Source of the DNA: Syntrophomonadaceae bacterium
Lineage (GTDB): Bacteria > Bacillota > Dethiobacteria > SKNC01
Assembly (NCBI GenBank): GCA_003555415.1
Contig: PWHX01000059.1
Span: 1-8,617 of the forward strand
DNA: 8,617 nucleotides
Direction of reading: 5' to 3'
Position numbers and translations under genes: made by a program. The notes under the pieces are model-generated. The model was given only the letters and a program-made list of their open reading frames with translations, was not told the DNA's origin and did not search any database. Of this stretch, positions 6,059 through 8,617 are shown one piece after another; positions within the stretch are counted from its first letter, which is position 1, and each line of letters begins with the position of its first letter.

Positions 6059-6090
6059 AAACCTCCCGTTTAACACGGGAGGTTTTTTTA
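6059..6090 (+). terminator. Intrinsic terminator after the second folD
   Basis: AAACCTCCCGT (6059-6069) pairs perfectly with ACGGGAGGTTT (6075-6085) around the 5-nt loop TTAAC. Seven T's (6083-6089) overlap the end of the stem. It isolates the folD region from the spoIIIA operon. Confidence 0.92.
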
Positions 6091-6151
6091 TGTTCTTATT
6101 TATGTTCTTTTTAGTGGTATTTATTTCTGAATGTGGTTTTTATTTCTGAAT
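6087..6151. repeat. Two pairs of short direct repeats upstream of spoIIIAA
   Basis: TTTATGTTCTT occurs at 6087-6097 and 6099-6109 (period 12). TTATTTCTGAAT occurs at 6121-6132 and 6140-6151 (period 19). Both pairs are exact and lie between the folD terminator and the spoIIIAA ribosome binding site, where sporulation regulators would bind. They may be operator half-sites or the result of local slippage in AT-rich DNA. Confidence 0.5.
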
Positions 6152-6166
6152 AAGGAAGCATAAACT
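6136..6166 (+). promoter_or_regulatory. Tentative sigma-E-like promoter for the spoIIIA operon
   Basis: CATAAACT (6159-6166) differs at one position from the sigma-E -10 consensus CATACAnT. It would place the transcript start near 6174, about 30 bases before the spoIIIAA ATG. The expected -35 region, T-rich around 6136-6144, is a poor match to the sigma-E -35 element. The call rests on the -10 box, the position, and the known mother-cell control of spoIIIA in B. subtilis. Confidence 0.3.
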
Positions 6167-6203
6167 TGTAGTTTTTAAAATATTTATTAGTGGAGGGTGA
6201 GAT

Positions 6204-7172
6204 ATGGCTCAAAAAATAATACAGGAACAAATTTTACCCATGCTGGCGCCGAATCTTAAAAAAATAATTAAGGAGTGTTCTCCTCTTACCTTAAAAAAAA
6301 TTCATGAGATTCGCCTGAGAGAAAGCAGGCCTTTGATGCTTAACTGGGATCATGGTGATTGTATGATTGATTTGCAAGGCAACAATGTTCATTACATAGA
6401 AAAGTCCTACAAAATACAAAGGGAAGACATACAGAAAACCTTACAGCTAATAAGTAATTTTTCCCTGTATGCTTTTGAAGAAGAATTAAAGAATGGGTAT
6501 TTAACCATACCTGGGGGACACCGGATCGGTCTGGTAGGCAAAGTTGTCCTGTCCAACGGGAAAATAAAACTTCAAAAACATATAACTGGAATTAATATAA
6601 GGATAACCCGGGAAATTTTAGGAGCAGGGGAAAAGCTGCTTCCATATGTTATCGGCAGGAATTCAAGAGTCTACAGTACCCTTATTATATCTCCTCCCCA
6701 ATGTGGAAAAACAACTTTACTCCGGGATTTAGTTAGATTACTAAGCTATGGGGTGAAAGAGTATGATTTCCGGGGAGTAAAGGTGGGTCTGGTTGATGAA
6801 AGATCTGAAATTGCCGGGTGTTTTGAAGGCCTTCCTCAAAATGATATAGGCATAAGAACCGATGTGATAGATGCTTGTCCAAAGGCTCAAGGGATGATGC
6901 TGTTAATAAGGTCTATGTCGCCACAAGTTTTGGCTACAGATGAAATTGGAAGCATGGAAGATGCCCTGGCAGTTGAAGAAGCACTTAAAGCGGGAGTATC
7001 TGTTTTAGCAACGGCCCATGGAAGCAATATGGAAGATTTTAAAAAAAGACCAGGTCTAAAAAGATTGTTAGAGCATAAAATTTTTAAAAGGTTTATATTC
7101 CTGGGAAATTCCCGGGGGACTGGTACCATTGAGAATATCTGGGATGATGACCAATCAAAAAGATTGTTGTAA
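6204..7172 (+). CDS. spoIIIAA: Stage III sporulation protein AA (ATPase)
   Basis: A 322-aa ATPase of the SpoIIIA-SpoIIQ channel, related to secretion ATPases. It is made in the mother cell and acts on the cytoplasmic face of the membrane surrounding the forespore. An N-terminal domain (about 1-150) includes the family segment GGHRIGLVGKVV (104-115). The Walker A motif is SPPQCGKTT (163-171) with Lys169; the first glycine of the standard P-loop is replaced by proline, as is usual for SpoIIIAA. VGLVDERSEIAG (194-205) follows, and Walker B is VLATDEIG (242-249) with Asp246 and Glu247. The tail has LATAHG (268-273) and the GTIENIWD end. The start is ATG with GGAGGG (6192-6197) 6 bases upstream. 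It is the first gene of the operon, and spoIIIAB follows after 13 bases. Confidence 0.96.
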   Translation: MAQKIIQEQILPMLAPNLKKIIKECSPLTLKKIHEIRLRESRPLMLNWDHGDCMIDLQGNNVHYIEKSYKIQREDIQKTLQLISNFSLYAFEEELKNGYLTIPGGHRIGLVGKVVLSNGKIKLQKHITGINIRITREILGAGEKLLPYVIGRNSRVYSTLIISPPQCGKTTLLRDLVRLLSYGVKEYDFRGVKVGLVDERSEIAGCFEGLPQNDIGIRTDVIDACPKAQGMMLLIRSMSPQVLATDEIGSMEDALAVEEALKAGVSVLATAHGSNMEDFKKRPGLKRLLEHKIFKRFIFLGNSRGTGTIENIWDDDQSKRLL

Positions 7173-7175
7173 AGC

Positions 7176-7181
7176 AGGTGA
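7176..7181 (+). promoter_or_regulatory. Ribosome binding site deciding the spoIIIAB start
   Basis: AGGTGA lies 4 bases before the ATG at 7186. The reading frame is open further upstream to a TTG at 7129 inside spoIIIAA, but the added residues are polar and would push the N-terminal membrane segment inwards, so 7186 is preferred. Confidence 0.7.
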
Positions 7182-7185
7182 TATT

Positions 7186-7710
7186 ATGCTTATTTTAAAA
7201 ATTGCAGGAGCAGTTTTGATTATCTTTTCTACTACCGGGCTGGGTTTTGCCATGGCCAAGAAATACCGGGAACGGATTAAAGAATTGCGTCAGCTCCAGA
7301 TAGCTTTTCAAATGTTAAGTTCAGAGATCAGTTATTGTGCTACACCACTCCCTTTTGCCTTTAACAGGGTGGGTCAAAAGCTTAATGAACCCGTATCCGA
7401 TATTTTTTTAAATGCTGCAGAGTTGTTAGAAAATAGCGAAGGAAGAGAACTGGGAGATATGTGGAGAGGTGCGGTTAATGAGATTTTCCCTATAACCTTT
7501 TTAAATACTAAGGATAAGCAGATACTCCTTTCGGTAAGTTCTTTTTTGGGATATTCTGACCAGGTCCATCAGGAAAAACAAATAAAACTAATACTACATC
7601 AGTTAAAACAATCGGAAGAAGAAGCCTGGGGCACTTTACACAGTAATGAAAGAATGTGGAAGTATCTTGGAGTATTAGGGGGTTTAATGCTGGTGATACT
7701 GTTTTCTTAA
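7186..7710 (+). CDS. spoIIIAB: Stage III sporulation protein AB
   Basis: A 174-aa membrane protein of the SpoIIIA channel, with a soluble domain compared in the literature to type II secretion GspF proteins. An N-terminal membrane segment lies at about 2-23 (LILKIAGAVLIIF onwards). The family stretch KKYRERIKELRQLQIAFQMLSSEISY (25-50), CATPLPFAF (51-59), and FLGYSDQVHQEKQI (120-133) follow. A C-terminal membrane segment ends the protein (KYLGVLGGLMLVILFS, 159-174). The length fits the family (about 170 aa) when the ATG at 7186 is used rather than the TTG at 7129. It starts 13 bases after spoIIIAA and ends 18 bases before spoIIIAC. Confidence 0.94.
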   Translation: MLILKIAGAVLIIFSTTGLGFAMAKKYRERIKELRQLQIAFQMLSSEISYCATPLPFAFNRVGQKLNEPVSDIFLNAAELLENSEGRELGDMWRGAVNEIFPITFLNTKDKQILLSVSSFLGYSDQVHQEKQIKLILHQLKQSEEEAWGTLHSNERMWKYLGVLGGLMLVILFS

Positions 7711-7728
7711 AAGGAAGGGGAGAAGAAT

Positions 7729-7935
7729 ATGGAAACTATCAATGTAGATCTTCTTTTTAGAATTGCCGGTATAGGTATTTTTATATCTGTTTTAAACATT
7801 GTTCTCAAACAGGCTGATAAGGAAGAACAGGCGCAAATGTTAACCCTGGTAGGAGTGGTAATCGTTTTATTAATGGTAATTCAGTTGATTAATGAGCTTT
7901 TTGATAGCATAAGAACCATTTTTAACATCTATTAA
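7729..7935 (+). CDS. spoIIIAC: Stage III sporulation protein AC
   Basis: A 68-aa small membrane protein of the SpoIIIA complex, full length for the family. It has two predicted membrane helices: about 8-26 (LFRIAGIGIFISVLNIVLK) and about 38-56 (LTLVGVVIVLLMVIQLINE). The loop QADKEEQAQM between them is characteristic, as is the preceding NIVLKQ. The start is ATG with AAGGAAGGGGAG (7711-7722) upstream, 6 bases away. spoIIIAD follows after 14 bases. It resembles SpoIIIAD in fold and is thought to sit in the membrane with it. Confidence 0.95.
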   Translation: METINVDLLFRIAGIGIFISVLNIVLKQADKEEQAQMLTLVGVVIVLLMVIQLINELFDSIRTIFNIY

Positions 7936-7949
7936 AAGGGGCACCTATC

Positions 7950-8336
7950 ATGGAAATAGTACAGGTTGTAGCGTTAGGGCTAATAGCTGCTGTGTTTACA
8001 TTATTTTTAAAAGAAACTAAACCGGAACTGGCTGTATTTTTATCCATTACTGTTGGTGTCATTATATTTCTTTCCCTTTTAAAACATATAGCCAGAGTGT
8101 TACATATACTTCAAGAGATAACGGTCAGAGCTAATATAAACATACTATATTTAGATATCCTGTTAAAAATTATTGGTATCGCCTATATATCTGAATTTGG
8201 TGCCCAGATATGCCGCGATGCCGGGGAAGGAGCTACAGCCAGCAAGATAGAATTTGCCGGTAAAATATTAATCCTGGTTTTGGCTGTACCTCTGGTGGTA
8301 GTTGTACTGGAAACTATCATGGGTTTAATTCCTTGA
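7950..8336 (+). CDS. spoIIIAD: Stage III sporulation protein AD
   Basis: A 128-aa membrane protein of the SpoIIIA channel. Predicted membrane helices lie at about 3-20, 27-45 and 103-122, with a further hydrophobic stretch at about 66-81. The signature KIIGIAYISEFGAQICRDAG (73-92), continuing with EGATASKIEFAGK (93-105), is diagnostic. The start is ATG with a modest AGGGG (7937-7941) 8 bases upstream; tight spacing after spoIIIAC (14 bases) suggests translational coupling. spoIIIAE begins 43 bases after its stop. The length is close to the family norm. Confidence 0.95.
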   Translation: MEIVQVVALGLIAAVFTLFLKETKPELAVFLSITVGVIIFLSLLKHIARVLHILQEITVRANINILYLDILLKIIGIAYISEFGAQICRDAGEGATASKIEFAGKILILVLAVPLVVVVLETIMGLIP

Positions 8337-8367
8337 TCCTATTACTTATAATCTTTTGTTTAATTGC

Positions 8368-8373
8368 AGGTGA
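8368..8373 (+). promoter_or_regulatory. Ribosome binding site for the GTG start of spoIIIAE
   Basis: AGGTGA lies 6 bases before the GTG at 8380. An in-frame TGA at 8371-8373 blocks any earlier start, and the alternative GTG at 8370 runs into a stop after five codons. Confidence 0.7.
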
Positions 8374-8379
8374 AAAAAA

Positions 8380-8617
8380 GTGTATAAACAAAGAATATTC
8401 TTCTCACTCCTTATGAGTTTAATATTGCTAATGGGTTTTTTTTCTCCCGTCGGAGCAGAAGAAGATCACCTGTGGGAAGAACAAAAAGAAATGGTGGATT
8501 TACATGTAATAGAAAAGTACTGGCAAGAGATTACTGGTGAAGTAGACGAGTATATGCCCGTCATGGAGTTTACGGACATAATTTCTTTAATGAGAGATAA
8601 AGATACCAATCAAATAG
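8380..8617 (+). CDS. spoIIIAE: Stage III sporulation protein AE (5' part, cut by the window end)
   Basis: The first 79 codons of a gene that runs off the window. GTG start; the N-terminus is signal-peptide-like: basic residues (Lys3, Arg5), a hydrophobic core of about 6-21 (IFFSLLMSLILLMGFF), and a small-residue region SPVGA before an acidic mature start EEDHLWEEQKE. The next segment, EKYWQEITGEVDEYMPVMEF (45-64), matches the conserved opening of SpoIIIAE, a polytopic membrane component of the SpoIIIA-SpoIIQ channel, usually about 400 aa. An alternative start at ATG 8413 would remove the basic residues and half the hydrophobic core, so GTG is preferred. Its position after spoIIIAD supports the assignment; spoIIIAF-AH would be expected beyond the window. 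Confidence 0.9.
   Translation, partial: MYKQRIFFSLLMSLILLMGFFSPVGAEEDHLWEEQKEMVDLHVIEKYWQEITGEVDEYMPVMEFTDIISLMRDKDTNQI

Overview
The window looks like chromosome from an AT-rich, endospore-forming Firmicute, most likely a member of the Clostridia. The evidence is the start of a spoIIIA sporulation operon, strong AGGAGG-type ribosome binding sites, TTG and GTG starts, and the gene order aroQ - papA - efp - (small acidic zinc-ribbon protein) - spoIIIA, which resembles the yqhS-yqhT-efp-yqhV-spoIIIA block of Bacillus subtilis. Two folD genes hint at heavy one-carbon (tetrahydrofolate) metabolism, as in acetogenic, syntrophic or amino-acid-fermenting clostridia. The genus cannot be named from this sequence. 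All genes are on the + strand.

Layout. (1) 177-1127: a single FMN-dependent nitronate monooxygenase-like gene with a TTG start and a C-terminal four-cysteine cluster; its stop codon lies inside a perfect 28-nt palindrome. (2) 1262-3874: a probable operon of type II 3-dehydroquinase (aroQ), an M24 Xaa-Pro aminopeptidase, elongation factor P (efp), and a 144-aa acidic protein of the CD1247 N-terminal-domain type with a zinc ribbon. It is closed by a clear intrinsic terminator at 3883-3927. (3) 3928-6090: two consecutive folD genes, each followed by its own intrinsic terminator. The first has canonical catalytic residues, a near-consensus sigma-A promoter (TTGAAA-17-TATAAT), and a leader with an 18-codon ORF and a hairpin. 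The second keeps the NADP-binding half but has replaced the catalytic lysine and glutamine of the folate site. (4) 6204 to the window end: spoIIIAA, AB, AC, AD and the start of AE, the forespore-mother cell channel operon, cut by the window edge.

How the genes fit together. EF-P and the small acidic protein are probably co-expressed housekeeping genes. The two FolD proteins would interconvert methylene-, methenyl- and formyl-tetrahydrofolate; the divergent copy probably has a narrowed activity. The spoIIIA genes build the ATPase-powered 'feeding tube' complex in the mother-cell membrane around the engulfed forespore.

No mobile elements, CRISPR arrays, tRNAs or rRNAs were seen. The points most worth a second look are the divergent FolD2 active site, the folD pair lying inside an otherwise conserved efp-spoIIIA neighbourhood, and the leader of the first folD. 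No wholly new multi-gene system is evident.
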